Assembly (NCBI RefSeq): GCF_900101265.1
Contig: NZ_FMZS01000019.1
Span: forward strand, 1-64,000
Direction: 5' to 3'
Length of the DNA: 64,000 bases
DNA from: Massilia sp. PDC64
GTDB lineage: Bacteria; Pseudomonadota; Gammaproteobacteria; Burkholderiales; Burkholderiaceae_D
Positions 18,257 to 28,661 of this stretch are shown here, piece after piece. Below the pieces are notes generated by a model. It did not search any database, had not been told where the DNA came from, and saw only the letters and a program-made list of their open reading frames with translations. The position numbers and the translations under genes were made by a program. Numbering within the stretch: the stretch's first letter is position 1; each line of letters opens with the position of its first letter.

Positions 18257-18272
18257 TGGCACGGATCGTGCA
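18257..18272 (+). promoter_or_regulatory. Sigma-54 promoter of the MacAB-like exporter/two-component operon
   Basis: TGGCACGGATCGTGCA fits the sigma-54 consensus TGGCAC-N5-TTGCA with one mismatch (GTGC instead of TTGC in the -12 element) and correct GG to GC spacing. Transcription would start near 18283, only about 24 bases before the adaptor gene, whose start lacks a clear Shine-Dalgarno sequence. Further TGTCC half-sites lie around the start site (18284-18300), which may allow repression or autoregulation. Confidence 0.75.
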
Positions 18273-18306
18273 AACACAGGCACTGTCCACAACCCGTGTC
18301 CACATC

Positions 18307-19575
18307 ATGATCCGCGATACATCACAACAAGACGCCGTCATCGCCCCGCCCCCGGGCCACAAGCTGAAGCGCCGCGCCCTCTGGATCGGCAGCGCCGTTC
18401 TGGTGGCCGCCCTGTGCGCCGGCCTCGTGTCGACGTGGCGCGGCAGCGAGGCGTCCGTCAGCGCGTCGCGCCTGCGCATCGCCGAAGTCACGCGCGGCAC
18501 GCTCGTGCGCGATGCCTCCGTCAACGGCCGCGTCGTCGCCGCCGTCAGTCCCACGCTGTATGCCAAGGCGCCCGCCACGGTCAACCTGAAGGTCGCTGCC
18601 GGCGACACCGTGAAAAAGGGCCAGGTGCTGGCCGTGCTGGAATCGCCCGACCTGACGGATGTGCTGAAACGCGAGACGTCCGCGTACGAAGGCCTGAAGG
18701 CCGAGGTGGCGCGCCAGCAGATCCTGTCGCGCAAGCAGAAGCTGCTGGCGCAGAAGGAAGCTGACACCGCCGAGATCGACCGCCTGTCCGCCCAGCGCAC
18801 GCTGGAGCGCTACGACAGCGTGGGCCAGCTGGGCGTCATCGCCAAGATCGATTACCAGAAAGCGAAGGACGCGCTGCAGTCCGCGCAGATCCGCGCGAAG
18901 CATGCGACGCAGGCGGCCAGCCTGGAAAGCGAGGACGTCGCACTCGCGATCAAGACGAAGATGAACGACCTGGAACGCGCGCGCCTGTCGATGGAAGAGG
19001 CGCAGCGCCGCGTCGACGAACTGACGGTGCGCGCGCCCGTCGACGGCTTCATCGGCACGCTGAACGTGCAGGACCGCATGGTCGTCGCCGCGAACGCGCC
19101 GCTGATGACGCTCGTCGACCTGTCGAAACTCGAGGTCGAGATCGAGGTGCCGGAAACGTATGCGGCCGACCTGGGCCTGGGCATGAACGCCGAGGTCACG
19201 CTCCCGTCGGGCACGGCGACGGGCAAGCTGTCGGCGCTGTCGCCGGAAGTCGTCAAGAGCATGGTGCTGGCCCGCGTGCGCTTCGACGGCGAGCAGCCGA
19301 AGGGCCTGCGCCAGAGCCAGCGCGTGACGGCGCGCCTGCTCATCGAAGAAAAGCCGAACGTGCTGATGGTGCCGCGCGGCCCGTTCGTCGAAAGCGAGGG
19401 CGGACGCTATGCCTACGTCGTGCGCGACGGGATCGCCACGCGCACGCCGATCCGCATGGGCGCCACGAGCATGTCGGCCGTCGAAATCCTCTCCGGCCTG
19501 AAACAGGGCGACAAAGTGGTGGTGGCCGGCACCGATGCCTTCAACAATGCACAACGCGTCTCGATCAACCAATAA
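18307..19575 (+). CDS. HlyD/MacA-type periplasmic adaptor protein
   Basis: A 422-residue adaptor with one N-terminal membrane segment (about residues 23-45, ALWIGSAVLVAALCAGLV), a split lipoyl domain (AVSPTLYAKAPATVNLKVAAGDTVKKGQVLAVLES and VRAPVDGFIGTL), a long predicted coiled-coil hairpin (about 125-245) and a beta-barrel/membrane-proximal part. Such proteins bridge an inner-membrane ABC transporter to an outer-membrane TolC channel. It is the first gene of a six-gene operon with an ATPase, two permeases, a response regulator and a histidine kinase. No TolC gene is in the operon, so a shared channel is expected. The ATG at 18307 is favoured because an upstream GTG would overlap the sigma-54 promoter. 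Confidence 0.9.
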   Translation: MIRDTSQQDAVIAPPPGHKLKRRALWIGSAVLVAALCAGLVSTWRGSEASVSASRLRIAEVTRGTLVRDASVNGRVVAAVSPTLYAKAPATVNLKVAAGDTVKKGQVLAVLESPDLTDVLKRETSAYEGLKAEVARQQILSRKQKLLAQKEADTAEIDRLSAQRTLERYDSVGQLGVIAKIDYQKAKDALQSAQIRAKHATQAASLESEDVALAIKTKMNDLERARLSMEEAQRRVDELTVRAPVDGFIGTLNVQDRMVVAANAPLMTLVDLSKLEVEIEVPETYAADLGLGMNAEVTLPSGTATGKLSALSPEVVKSMVLARVRFDGEQPKGLRQSQRVTARLLIEEKPNVLMVPRGPFVESEGGRYAYVVRDGIATRTPIRMGATSMSAVEILSGLKQGDKVVVAGTDAFNNAQRVSINQ

Positions 19576-19594
19576 CCAACCCAAAGGACAAGCC

Positions 19595-20308
19595 ATGCTG
19601 CGCATGACCAATCTCTCCAAGGTGTACCGCACCCACATGATCGAGACGCACGCGCTGCGCGGCTTCGAGATCGAAGTCCGCGAAGGCGAGTTCGTCACCG
19701 TGACCGGTCCGTCCGGCTCGGGCAAGACGAGTTTCCTCAACATCGCGGGGCTGCTCGAGGAATTCACGTCCGGCGAATACATCCTCGACGGCGTCAACGT
19801 GAAGGGCCTGGACGACAACGCCCGCTCGCGCCTGCGCAACGAAAAGCTGGGCTTCATCTTCCAGGGTTTCAACCTGATCCCCGACCTGAACCTGTTCGAC
19901 AACGTCGACGTCCCGCTGCGCTACCGCGGCTTCAACGCGGCCGAGCGCAAGAAGCGCATCGAAGACGCGCTGTCGAAGGTGGGCCTGGCGTCGCGCATGA
20001 AGCATTATCCGGCCGAGCTGTCCGGCGGCCAGCAGCAGCGCGTGGCCATTGCGCGCGCGCTCGCGGGCTCGCCGAAGCTGCTGCTCGCGGACGAACCGAC
20101 CGGCAACCTCGATACGCAGATGGCGCGCGGCGTGATGGAGCTGCTGGAAGAGATCAACGCGGCCGGCACGACGATCCTGATGGTCACGCACGATCCGGAA
20201 CTGGCCGTGCGCACCACGCGCAACGTGCACATCATCGACGGCCAGGTGTCGGACCTCGTGCGCCGCGGGCCGACGCTCGTGGACACCAAGGCCAGCGCCA
20301 CGGTCTGA
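19595..20308 (+). CDS. MacB/LolD-type ABC transporter ATPase
   Basis: A 237-residue ATPase with Walker A GPSGSGKT (38-45), Q-loop FIFQGFNLIPDLNLFDNV, signature LSGGQQQR, Walker B LLLADEPTGNLD and MVTHDPELA switch histidine. The ADEPTGNLD form is typical of the MacB/LolD/FtsE group, which do not transport through a channel in the ordinary way but use FtsX-like permeases for mechanotransmission. In MacB the ATPase and permease are fused; here the ATPase is separate and two permease genes follow. Start at 19595 has AAAGGA upstream and lies 19 bases after the adaptor stop. Confidence 0.93.
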   Translation: MLRMTNLSKVYRTHMIETHALRGFEIEVREGEFVTVTGPSGSGKTSFLNIAGLLEEFTSGEYILDGVNVKGLDDNARSRLRNEKLGFIFQGFNLIPDLNLFDNVDVPLRYRGFNAAERKKRIEDALSKVGLASRMKHYPAELSGGQQQRVAIARALAGSPKLLLADEPTGNLDTQMARGVMELLEEINAAGTTILMVTHDPELAVRTTRNVHIIDGQVSDLVRRGPTLVDTKASATV

Positions 20309-20319
20309 CGGAGCGCGCC

Positions 20320-21630
20320 ATGTTCGGTTACTACTTCAAACTCGGCGTGCGCAGCCTGCGCCGCAATCCCGCCCTCACCGCGCTGATGGTGCTGACCCTG
20401 GCCGTCGGCGTGGCCGCCAGCGTGTCCACGCTGACGATCCTGCACATGATGTCGAGCGATCCGATCCCGCAGAAGAGCACCCGCCTGTTCGTGCCGCTGA
20501 TCGACAACGGCCCGGTCGAAGGCTACACGCCGGGCGAGGATCCGGAAGACATCCAGATCAGCTACAAGGACGCCGTCAACCTGCTCAAGGGCGGCCAGGG
20601 CGTGCGCCGCACGGCACTGTACGGCATCTCCGCGCCGATCCAGCCGCCGCGCGCGGACATCCAGCCGTTCAACCTGTCCGGCCTCGCGCCCACGCGCGAC
20701 TTCTTCGCCATGTTCGACGTGCCCTTCATCCACGGCCAGGCCTGGACGGAGCAAGACGAGGCGCGCGGCGCCGACGTCGTGGTCCTCAGCCGCGAGATCG
20801 CGGAAAAACTGTACGGCGACGCCAACCCGGTCGGCCAGCGCGTCACCTTGATGGGCTTCCCGTTCACGATCGTGGGCGTGATCGACAACTGGATGCCGCT
20901 GCCGCGCTTCTACCGCCTGAACGGCGGCGTGCGCTACGGCGCGGGCGAGGAATTCTTCATCCCGTTCGCCACCTCCATCCGCCACGAGCTCACGCACAAC
21001 GGCAGCATGAGCTGCTCGACGAACTCCGGCCCCGGCTTCGCCGCCCGCCTGGCGTCCGAGTGCACGTGGATCACGGTGTGGTTCGAGACGGCATCCGCCG
21101 GCGACCGCGCCGACCTGCAGGCCTGGCTCGACAACTACGCGGCCGACCAGCGCAAGCTGGGCCGCCTGAAGCGCAATGCGGCGAACCGCCTGTACGACGT
21201 GCCGGAGTGGCTCGTGTACACGAAGGTCGTCGGCAAGGACAGCAAGCTGCAGACGTGGCTCGCCTTCGGCTTCCTCGTGCTGTGCCTCGTGAACACCGTC
21301 GGCCTGCTGCTGGCGAAGTTCTCGGTGCGCGCCTCCGAGATCGGCGTACGCCGCGCGCTGGGCGCTTCGCGCGCCGAGATCTTCCGCCAGTTCCTCATCG
21401 AGACCGGCGTCGTGGGCCTCGTCGGCGGCGTGCTGGGGCTCGTCCTCGCGTTCGGCGCGCTGGCCCTGATCGCCATGCAGGGCAAGCAGACGGCGGCCGT
21501 GGCCCACATGGACTGGCAGATGCTGATCGTGACCTTCGTGATGTCGGTCGGTGCCGCCATCCTCGCCGGCCTGTTGCCGACCTGGCGCGCCTGCCAGGTC
21601 ACGCCCGCCATCCAGCTGAAATCGCAGTAA
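20320..21630 (+). CDS. FtsX-like ABC permease, subunit 1
   Basis: The 436-residue protein has the MacB/FtsX architecture: one hydrophobic segment near the N terminus (about residues 20-45), a large periplasmic domain (about 50-300) and three C-terminal membrane helices (about 310-430) with the conserved SEIGVRRALGASRAEIFRQFL loop that couples to the ATPase. It starts 11 bases after the ATPase gene. The periplasmic domain contains two cysteines (MSCSTNSG and ASECTW) that may form a disulfide. It probably pairs with the next gene product as a heterodimer for export of a peptide, lipid or similar substrate out of the inner membrane or periplasm. Confidence 0.9.
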   Translation: MFGYYFKLGVRSLRRNPALTALMVLTLAVGVAASVSTLTILHMMSSDPIPQKSTRLFVPLIDNGPVEGYTPGEDPEDIQISYKDAVNLLKGGQGVRRTALYGISAPIQPPRADIQPFNLSGLAPTRDFFAMFDVPFIHGQAWTEQDEARGADVVVLSREIAEKLYGDANPVGQRVTLMGFPFTIVGVIDNWMPLPRFYRLNGGVRYGAGEEFFIPFATSIRHELTHNGSMSCSTNSGPGFAARLASECTWITVWFETASAGDRADLQAWLDNYAADQRKLGRLKRNAANRLYDVPEWLVYTKVVGKDSKLQTWLAFGFLVLCLVNTVGLLLAKFSVRASEIGVRRALGASRAEIFRQFLIETGVVGLVGGVLGLVLAFGALALIAMQGKQTAAVAHMDWQMLIVTFVMSVGAAILAGLLPTWRACQVTPAIQLKSQ

Positions 21631-21642
21631 AGGAGAACCGCC

Positions 21643-22878
21643 ATGGAAATCCGCCCCATCCTGTCCGCGCTGCTGCGCAACAAGACCGGCCCGATCCTCG
21701 TCGCGCTGCAGGTCGCCCTGAGCCTCGCGATCCTTGCCAACGCTGCCCACATCGTCAACGAACGGCGCGCCGTCGCCGCGCGCCCGTCCGGCCTGTCCGA
21801 CGAACATTCGACGTTCTACGTCACGGTGCGCAGCCTGTCGAACGACACGCCCGAACAACGGCTGGCGAACATCAAGCGCCAGACGGCGCTGCTGCGCGCC
21901 GTGGGCGGCGTGGCGTCCGTCGCCCACGTCAGCCAGATGCCGCTGTCGCGCAGCGGCAGCAACACGGGCGTCGCCGTCAACGACCGCCAGGACAAGCCGA
22001 GCGCCGTCGCCTCGCAATTCGTTTCCGGCGACTCGCTCGTGCAGACTTTCGGCCTGAAACTGGTCGAAGGACGCGACTTCCTGCCGGGCGAACTCCTCGA
22101 CATCAACGAGGACACGACGGCCGACCCGCCGCCCCAGGTCATCCTGACGAAACCGCTGGCGGACAAGCTGTGGCCGGACCAGCCGGCCGTCGGCAAGACG
22201 ATGTACTTCGGTACCGGCAAAGACGCGCGCGGCGTGCAGGTGGTCGGCGTCGTCCAGGCCCTGATGAGCGCCCACGCCGAAGTCGGCGAACGGGGCGAGC
22301 AGTCCGTGATCATGCCGGGGCGCCTGTACGGCAGCGAGCCCGTCGTCCTGTACGCCGTCCGCACCGAGCCGGGCCAGCGCGACCGCGTGATGAAGGAAGC
22401 GGAAGACGCGCTGCACAAGTCGTCGGCCACGCCCATGATCACGAAACTGAAGACCGTCGACGAAGACCGCAAGGACCGCTACCGCGCCGACGTCGCGCTG
22501 CAGTGGATGCTCGTCACGGTGAGCGTGCTGCTGCTCCTGATCACCGCCAGCGGCATCGTCGGCATGGCCAGCCTGTGGGTCACGCAGCGCCGCAAGCAGA
22601 TCGGCGTGCGCCGCGCGCTGGGCGCGAAGAAGACCGACATCCTGCGCTACTTCATCACGGAGAACTTCATGATCACGAGCGCCGGCGTGTTCGGCGGCGT
22701 GGCGCTGGGCCTGGCGCTGAACCAGCTCCTCGTCAGCAAGCTGGAAATGGCGCGCCTGCCGGCCGGCTACCTCGTGTTCGGCGCCCTCGGCTTCTGGCTG
22801 CTGGGCGTGGCGGCGGCCTACGGTCCGGCGTGGCGCGCGGCCAGCATTTCGCCGGCGACGGCGACGCGCAGCGTGTGA
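21643..22878 (+). CDS. FtsX-like ABC permease, subunit 2
   Basis: The 411-residue paralogue of the preceding permease has the same plan: N-terminal helix (about residues 14-35), a periplasmic MacB-like domain containing LSNDTPEQRLANIKRQ and DFLPGEL, and three C-terminal helices with RRKQIGVRRALGAKKTDILR. It follows after 12 bases with an AAAGGAG ribosome binding site. Having two unequal permeases with one ATPase indicates a heterodimeric MacB-like pump, unlike the homodimeric MacB of enterobacteria. Confidence 0.9.
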   Translation: MEIRPILSALLRNKTGPILVALQVALSLAILANAAHIVNERRAVAARPSGLSDEHSTFYVTVRSLSNDTPEQRLANIKRQTALLRAVGGVASVAHVSQMPLSRSGSNTGVAVNDRQDKPSAVASQFVSGDSLVQTFGLKLVEGRDFLPGELLDINEDTTADPPPQVILTKPLADKLWPDQPAVGKTMYFGTGKDARGVQVVGVVQALMSAHAEVGERGEQSVIMPGRLYGSEPVVLYAVRTEPGQRDRVMKEAEDALHKSSATPMITKLKTVDEDRKDRYRADVALQWMLVTVSVLLLLITASGIVGMASLWVTQRRKQIGVRRALGAKKTDILRYFITENFMITSAGVFGGVALGLALNQLLVSKLEMARLPAGYLVFGALGFWLLGVAAAYGPAWRAASISPATATRSV

Positions 22879-22902
22879 CCCGGCAGTGATATGCTAACGG
22901 GC

Positions 22903-24233
<1,331 letters not shown>

Positions 24234-24237
<4 letters not shown>

Positions 24238-25565
24238 AATTCCGCCTGTCCCTCGTCACGCGCTGGTCGGCGCTCGTCGGCACGCTGCTGGCGGTCGGGA
24301 TCATCATCGCGCTGGCGCTCGACCACCTGCTGCCGGGCCGGCCGCTCGCAGTGCTGGGCATCTGCCTGCTGTGCGTCGTGCCCATCTCGATCATCACCCT
24401 GCGCTCGCAGGTGCAGCCGATCCTGTCGCTGTTCCGCGCGCTGGAGGGCACCGTCACCAGCTACCGCGACGGCGATTTTTCGTTCAGCCTGCACTGGCCG
24501 CAGAACGACGAGCTGTCCGACCTCATCGCCGCCCACAACGCGCTGGGCGAAGTGCTGCGCGAGCAGAGACTGGACCTCGTGCAGCGCGAACTGCTGCTCG
24601 ACACGATGGTGCAGAACACGCCCGTCGCCATGCTGCTCGTGACGGAGCCGCCGGGCGCGGCGGACCGCCAGGCCCGTACGATCGTCTACGCGAACGTGGC
24701 CGCGCGCCAGCTGCTGTTCGAGGGTCACAAGCTGGAAGGCCACGCGCTGCACGACGTGCTGCAAAAGACGCCGGCCCTCGTGGAAGCGCTGGCGCGCGGC
24801 GGGGACGGCCTGTTCACGGCCGGCGACGGCGAGGAGGAAGAGGTGTATCACCTCGCCCGCCGCAACTTCAGCCTGAACGGCCGGCGCCACGAACTGCTGC
24901 TGTTGCGCCAGCTGACGGCCGAACTGCGGCGCCAGGAAGTGCAGACGTGGAAAAAAGTCATCCGCGTCATCAGCCATGAACTGAACAACTCCCTTGCCCC
25001 GCTCGCGTCGCTCGCGCACTCCGGCACGGAACTCGTGCGGCGCGGCCAGACGGAGCGCCTGCCGCAGATCCTGCAGACCATCGGCGAGCGCACGCGCCAT
25101 CTGGAAAGCTTCATCCTCGGCTACGCGCGCTTCGCCAAGCTGCCGGCACCGCGCCTGGAGACGATCGCCTGGTCCGACTTCGTGGCCGGCCTGGCGGACC
25201 AGGTCGCGTTCCGGCTCGGCGGCGAACTGCCGGAGACGCCGGCCAACATCGACCGCGCGCAGATGGAGCAGGCTCTTTTGAACCTGCTGAAGAACGCCCA
25301 CGAATCCGGCTCGCGTCCGGAAGACGTCGAGCTGCACATCAAACGCGTGCAGGACGTCGTCCGCATCGACGTATTCGACCGCGGCACGGGCATGAACGAC
25401 GCCGTGCTGACGAACGCCCTCGTCCCCTTCTACTCGACGAAGCGCAGCGGCACGGGCCTGGGCCTGGCGCTGGCGCGCGAAATCGCCGAAGCGCACGGCG
25501 GCCGCATCACCCTCGGCAACCGCGAGGGCGGCGGCCTGGCCGTCACCCTGATCCTGCCCGCCTGA
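24234..25565 (+). CDS. Membrane histidine kinase (partner of the sigma-54 response regulator)
   Basis: A 443-residue sensor kinase with two N-terminal membrane helices (about 12-30 and 36-56) and almost no periplasmic loop between them, a HAMP-like segment, a PAS-like region (about 115-215) that may sense inside the cell, a dimerisation box with His248 in VISHELNNSLAPL, and an ATPase domain with N-box LLNLLKNAHES, DRGTGM and a G2 box GTGLGLALAREIAEAHGG. The NtrY-like arrangement fits a kinase for an NtrC-family regulator. The short loop suggests it senses the membrane or a transporter state rather than a free periplasmic ligand; that is inference. Translational coupling by ATGA overlap. Confidence 0.92.
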
Positions 25566-25572
25566 ACTCGAC

Positions 25573-25692
25573 GTCGGGGTCAGGTCCCTTTTTTCCGGCA
25601 CCATCTTGCGCATTGGGCGCCGTTCCGCGTACTTACCCGCACAATAGACGACGTTGAGAGAATCGACCATTTATAATGTGCTCTGACCCCGA
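25573..25692. repeat. REP-like inverted repeat with GGGGTCAG arms (copy B)
   Basis: The left arm CGGGGTCAGGTCCC (25575-25588) is followed by a six-T run, and the right arm GCTCTGACCCCGA lies at 25680-25692; TCGGGGTCAG pairs with CTGACCCCGA. The arms are about 90 bases apart, longer than in copy A at 5644-5699, but the GGGGTCAG-N2-CCCTTTTTT left end is shared. The element fills most of the gap between the kinase gene and the next lipoprotein gene. Confidence 0.6.
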
Positions 25693-25757
25693 ATTTGCCG
25701 CGAAAGCGCACGATCGTGCGATACTCCCGGTTTCGTCGACGTTGGAGTACGCGAAGA

Positions 25758-26138
25758 ATGATCCGACTACCTTTGTTTTGCATGACCGCGCTGGCGCTGT
25801 TGGCCGGCTGCGTCCAGTCTCCCGCCACCCGCACGGCCGCCGTGCCCGCACAGCCCCAGCAACCACCGCAGCAGCAGCTGCCGGGCCAGGATTGCGCGCC
25901 GCCCGTCTATCCACAGGAAGCGCTGCAGGCGCGCATGAGCGGCGTGTCGATGATGGCCTTCCTCGTCGGTAGCGACGGCACGGTGCGCGAGTCGCGCCTG
26001 CTCAAGTCGAGCGGTCATGCGATCCTCGACCAGGCTGCAGAGGCCGCGCTGAAGCTGTGCCGCTTCAAGCCCGCGCTGAAGAACGGCCATACGGTCGCGG
26101 CGTGGCAACCGGTCCAGTACGCGTGGGCGCTGCCGTAA
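25758..26138 (+). CDS. Lipoprotein with TonB C-terminal-like domain
   Basis: A 126-residue protein with a lipoprotein signal (MIRLPLFCMTALALLAGCV, lipobox LAGC, Cys18), a proline/glutamine-rich linker and a C-terminal TonB-like domain (YPQEALQARMSGVSMMAFLV, GTVRESRLLKSSG, FKPALKNGHTV). It has no TonB-type transmembrane anchor, so it is not a normal energy transducer; small lipoproteins with this fold are common in betaproteobacteria with unknown roles. The start at 25758 is chosen for the signal peptide, since an upstream frame would run through the repeat. Its stop overlaps the next start (TAATG). Confidence 0.75.
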   Translation: MIRLPLFCMTALALLAGCVQSPATRTAAVPAQPQQPPQQQLPGQDCAPPVYPQEALQARMSGVSMMAFLVGSDGTVRESRLLKSSGHAILDQAAEAALKLCRFKPALKNGHTVAAWQPVQYAWALP

Positions 26139-26908
26139 TGTCGAACGAGAGGGATCCCCGCTTTTCCCGGCCCGGCCACCCGCCGGCCACGATCACCGAA
26201 TTCGAAGGCGTGCGCTCGCTGCACCTCGGCACCTCGTGGGTGCAGGGCGCGATGCGGCTGGCGCGGCCCGATGCGATCGAGCTGGAATACGTCCAGATGA
26301 TGATGATGTGGATGCTGTTCCTGCCGGACCCGCGCCGCATCGTGCAGCTGGGCCTCGGCAGCGCCGCGCTGACGAAGTTCTGCCACCAGCGTTTTCCGCT
26401 GGCGCGCGTGACGGCCGTCGAGCTGAATCCGAACGTGATCGCCATCTGCCACGAACACTTCGGCCTGCCGCCCGACGACGAGCGCCTGGACGTGCGCGAA
26501 ATGGATGCGCTGGACTTCGTGATGGACGAAGCGAACCACGGCACGGTGGACGTGCTGCAGGTCGACCTGTACGACGAGGAAGCGCGCGGCCCGGTGCTCG
26601 ATACGCCCGAGTTCTACGCCGCGTGCGCCGCGTGCCTGAAGGATGGCGGCATCATGACAGCCAACGTGTTCGGCGATTTTTCCAACTACGACAAGAACCT
26701 CGATGCGATGCGGGAGGCGTTCGACGCCGTCGTCTGGCTGCCCGAGGTCCACGACGCGAACATCGTCGTCATCGCGTTCAAGGACGCGCCGCAGATCGAT
26801 TTCGCCGTGCTGTACGAGCGCGCGGCCGACATCAAGCGGCGCTACAACCTGCCGGCCAAGAACTGGGTCAACGGGTTGAAGGAGTGGATGCGCGACCACG
26901 CCGGCTGA
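26138..26908 (+). CDS. Spermidine synthase-like SAM-binding protein
   Basis: A 256-residue protein with the spermidine synthase/methyltransferase fold: IVQLGLGSAALTKFCHQRFP (glycine-rich SAM or dcSAM loop), VTAVELNPNVIAICHEHFG with the acidic residue at the second strand, and VDVLQVDLYDEEARGPV. Proteins of this type without the full aminopropyltransferase signature are frequent and often unassigned. In true spermidine synthases an Asp in the gatekeeper loop (usually DSSDP) is needed; here the corresponding stretch is DLYDEEA, so activity as an aminopropyltransferase is doubtful. Translation is coupled to the TonB-C lipoprotein by a one-base overlap. Confidence 0.8.
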   Translation: MSNERDPRFSRPGHPPATITEFEGVRSLHLGTSWVQGAMRLARPDAIELEYVQMMMMWMLFLPDPRRIVQLGLGSAALTKFCHQRFPLARVTAVELNPNVIAICHEHFGLPPDDERLDVREMDALDFVMDEANHGTVDVLQVDLYDEEARGPVLDTPEFYAACAACLKDGGIMTANVFGDFSNYDKNLDAMREAFDAVVWLPEVHDANIVVIAFKDAPQIDFAVLYERAADIKRRYNLPAKNWVNGLKEWMRDHAG

Positions 26909-26948
26909 TCGTGCGCCGGCCCCGGCCCGGCTCGGGCTAGCATGGGGC

Positions 26949-27461
26949 ATGACCCCCGACATCACGCTCCTGCGCACCGCGCGCCTGCAACTGGTCGTTC
27001 CCGAAGCCCGCCACGCGGCGGCATTCGCGACCCTGCATGCGGACCCGTACACGATGCGCTACATCGGCCAGGGCCGCCCGCTCGACCGCACGGACGCCTG
27101 GCTGCATCTCGCGATGCTGATCGGGCACTGGCAGATGCGCGGCTATGGCGTGTGGATGCTGGAAGACCCCGCCGACGGCAGCTTCATCGGCCGCGTCGGC
27201 CTGTTCCAACCGGCCGGGTGGGACGAAGCGGAACTGAGCTGGATGATCGTGCCCGCGTTGCGCGGCCGCGGGTTGGCCACGGAAGCGGCGCGGGCCGTGC
27301 GCGACGCCGCGTTCGGCACGCTGGGCATGACCAGCCTGATCAGCCTGATCAAGCCCGGCAACGAAGCGTCGCGCCGCGTGGCACTGAAAGCCGGGGCCAT
27401 CGCCGCCGAGACCGTCGGCTTTCCGGACGGTCCCCTGCAGACGTACCGCTACCGCAAATAG
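26949..27461 (+). CDS. GNAT-family N-acetyltransferase (RimJ/RimL type)
   Basis: A 170-residue acetyltransferase. TARLQLVVPEARHAAAF at the start and the acetyl-CoA loop ALRGRGLATEAARAVRDAAF (about residues 107-126) mark the GNAT fold, subfamily RimJ/RimL (Acetyltransf_3). The C-terminal LIKPGNEASRRVALKAG segment is also typical. The acceptor is unknown; alpha-amino groups of proteins or small amines are possible. It lies 40 bases after the spermidine synthase-like gene on the same strand. Confidence 0.88.
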   Translation: MTPDITLLRTARLQLVVPEARHAAAFATLHADPYTMRYIGQGRPLDRTDAWLHLAMLIGHWQMRGYGVWMLEDPADGSFIGRVGLFQPAGWDEAELSWMIVPALRGRGLATEAARAVRDAAFGTLGMTSLISLIKPGNEASRRVALKAGAIAAETVGFPDGPLQTYRYRK

Positions 27462-27563
27462 TTCCGTCATGCGCGACGCATACGACTGAGCCAGCGCAAC
27501 CCAGCCGCGAACGCATTGGGCATTGTCATGGAACGTCATCGACGATCCTGACGGAGCTCAAGC

Positions 27564-28661
27564 ATGAACGTATTAATGGTTGGCGCCGGCAATGCCGGCT
27601 GCGCGCTCGGGGCCCTGCTGGCGCTGGACGGTCACCGTGTCGCCCTGCTGAAGACATCGCGCGCGCTGCATGACGAGAATTTCGACGCCGTCGCGGCCAC
27701 TCGCACGATCACGATCAACGGCAGGGCCGGCGACGCCGCGCCACGCACGGCCTCACTGGCACTCGCCACGCGCGATCCGGACGAAGCCTTCGACATCGCG
27801 CCGGATGCCGTCGTCGTCACCACGCAGACCCAGTACCATCCGCACGTCGCGGCACTGATCGGTCCGCGGCTCGACGGCCGCCCGCTCGTGCTGCTGGCGC
27901 CCGGCTACCTGGGCTCGTTCCACTTCCTGCCCTGGCAGGCCCGCGCTGGATTCCTGCTGGCGGAGGGTGAAAGCCTGCCGTACGACGCGCGCCTCGTCGG
28001 GCCGGGCATCGTCGACATCCTGTTCCGCAACGTGCGCAACGCGCTGGCGTTCGTGCCGCGAGCGCGCGCGGCCGAGGGGCTGGCACGCGCGGCCCGGCTG
28101 TTCCCGACCTACGTGGCCACCCGCACCAACGTGGTCGAATCCGCGCTGCACAACCCGAACCTCGTCGTGCACACGATCGGCACCCTGCTGTCGGCCAGCC
28201 GCATCGAATATGCCGAAGGCGAATTCTGGATGTACCGCGAAGCGTTCACGCCGTCGGTCCTGCGCCTGCTGGCGCGGCTCGACGGGGAAAAGAATGCCGT
28301 CATCGCCGCCACGGGCGGGCGGGCGTCGCCCTATTTCGACGAGTGCCGCTTCCGCAACGCCGACGACCTGGACGAACCCGCATTGGCCGTGTTCCGCCGC
28401 TATGCGCGCGAAGGCGGGCCGAAGGGACCGGCCAGCATGGAGACGCGCTTCATCACGGAAGACGTGCCGATGGGCCTCGCCCTGCTCTCTTCGATCGGCC
28501 GCCTGATGAACGTGCCGACACCGGTGGCGGACGCGCTGATCGTGATCGCCGAGGGCCTGCTCGACCGCGATTTCCGCAGCGAGTCCGAGGCGCGCACGCT
28601 GGCAAGCCTCGGGCTGGGCGACGTCTCGCCGGCCGACTTCCGGCGCCTGCTCGATGCTTGA
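27564..28661 (+). CDS. NAD/NADP octopine/nopaline dehydrogenase family protein
   Basis: The 365-residue protein begins with a Rossmann motif (MVGAGNAGCALGALLALDG) and has the opine-dehydrogenase domain in its second half, including ESALHNPNLVVHTIGTLL with the conserved His expected at the active site and a GEFWMYREAFTPSV segment. Opine dehydrogenases reductively condense an amino acid with an alpha-keto acid. It overlaps the next gene by eight bases, and that gene encodes an adenylate-forming enzyme, suggesting a joint small-molecule pathway. A GACGGAG ribosome binding site precedes the ATG. The product is unknown. Confidence 0.85.
   Translation: MNVLMVGAGNAGCALGALLALDGHRVALLKTSRALHDENFDAVAATRTITINGRAGDAAPRTASLALATRDPDEAFDIAPDAVVVTTQTQYHPHVAALIGPRLDGRPLVLLAPGYLGSFHFLPWQARAGFLLAEGESLPYDARLVGPGIVDILFRNVRNALAFVPRARAAEGLARAARLFPTYVATRTNVVESALHNPNLVVHTIGTLLSASRIEYAEGEFWMYREAFTPSVLRLLARLDGEKNAVIAATGGRASPYFDECRFRNADDLDEPALAVFRRYAREGGPKGPASMETRFITEDVPMGLALLSSIGRLMNVPTPVADALIVIAEGLLDRDFRSESEARTLASLGLGDVSPADFRRLLDA

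Noticed and set aside
26138..26908. Genuine spermidine synthase
   Set aside because: The fold is there, but the expected catalytic aspartate segment (DSSDP-like) is replaced by DLYDEEA, so I call it only spermidine-synthase-like.
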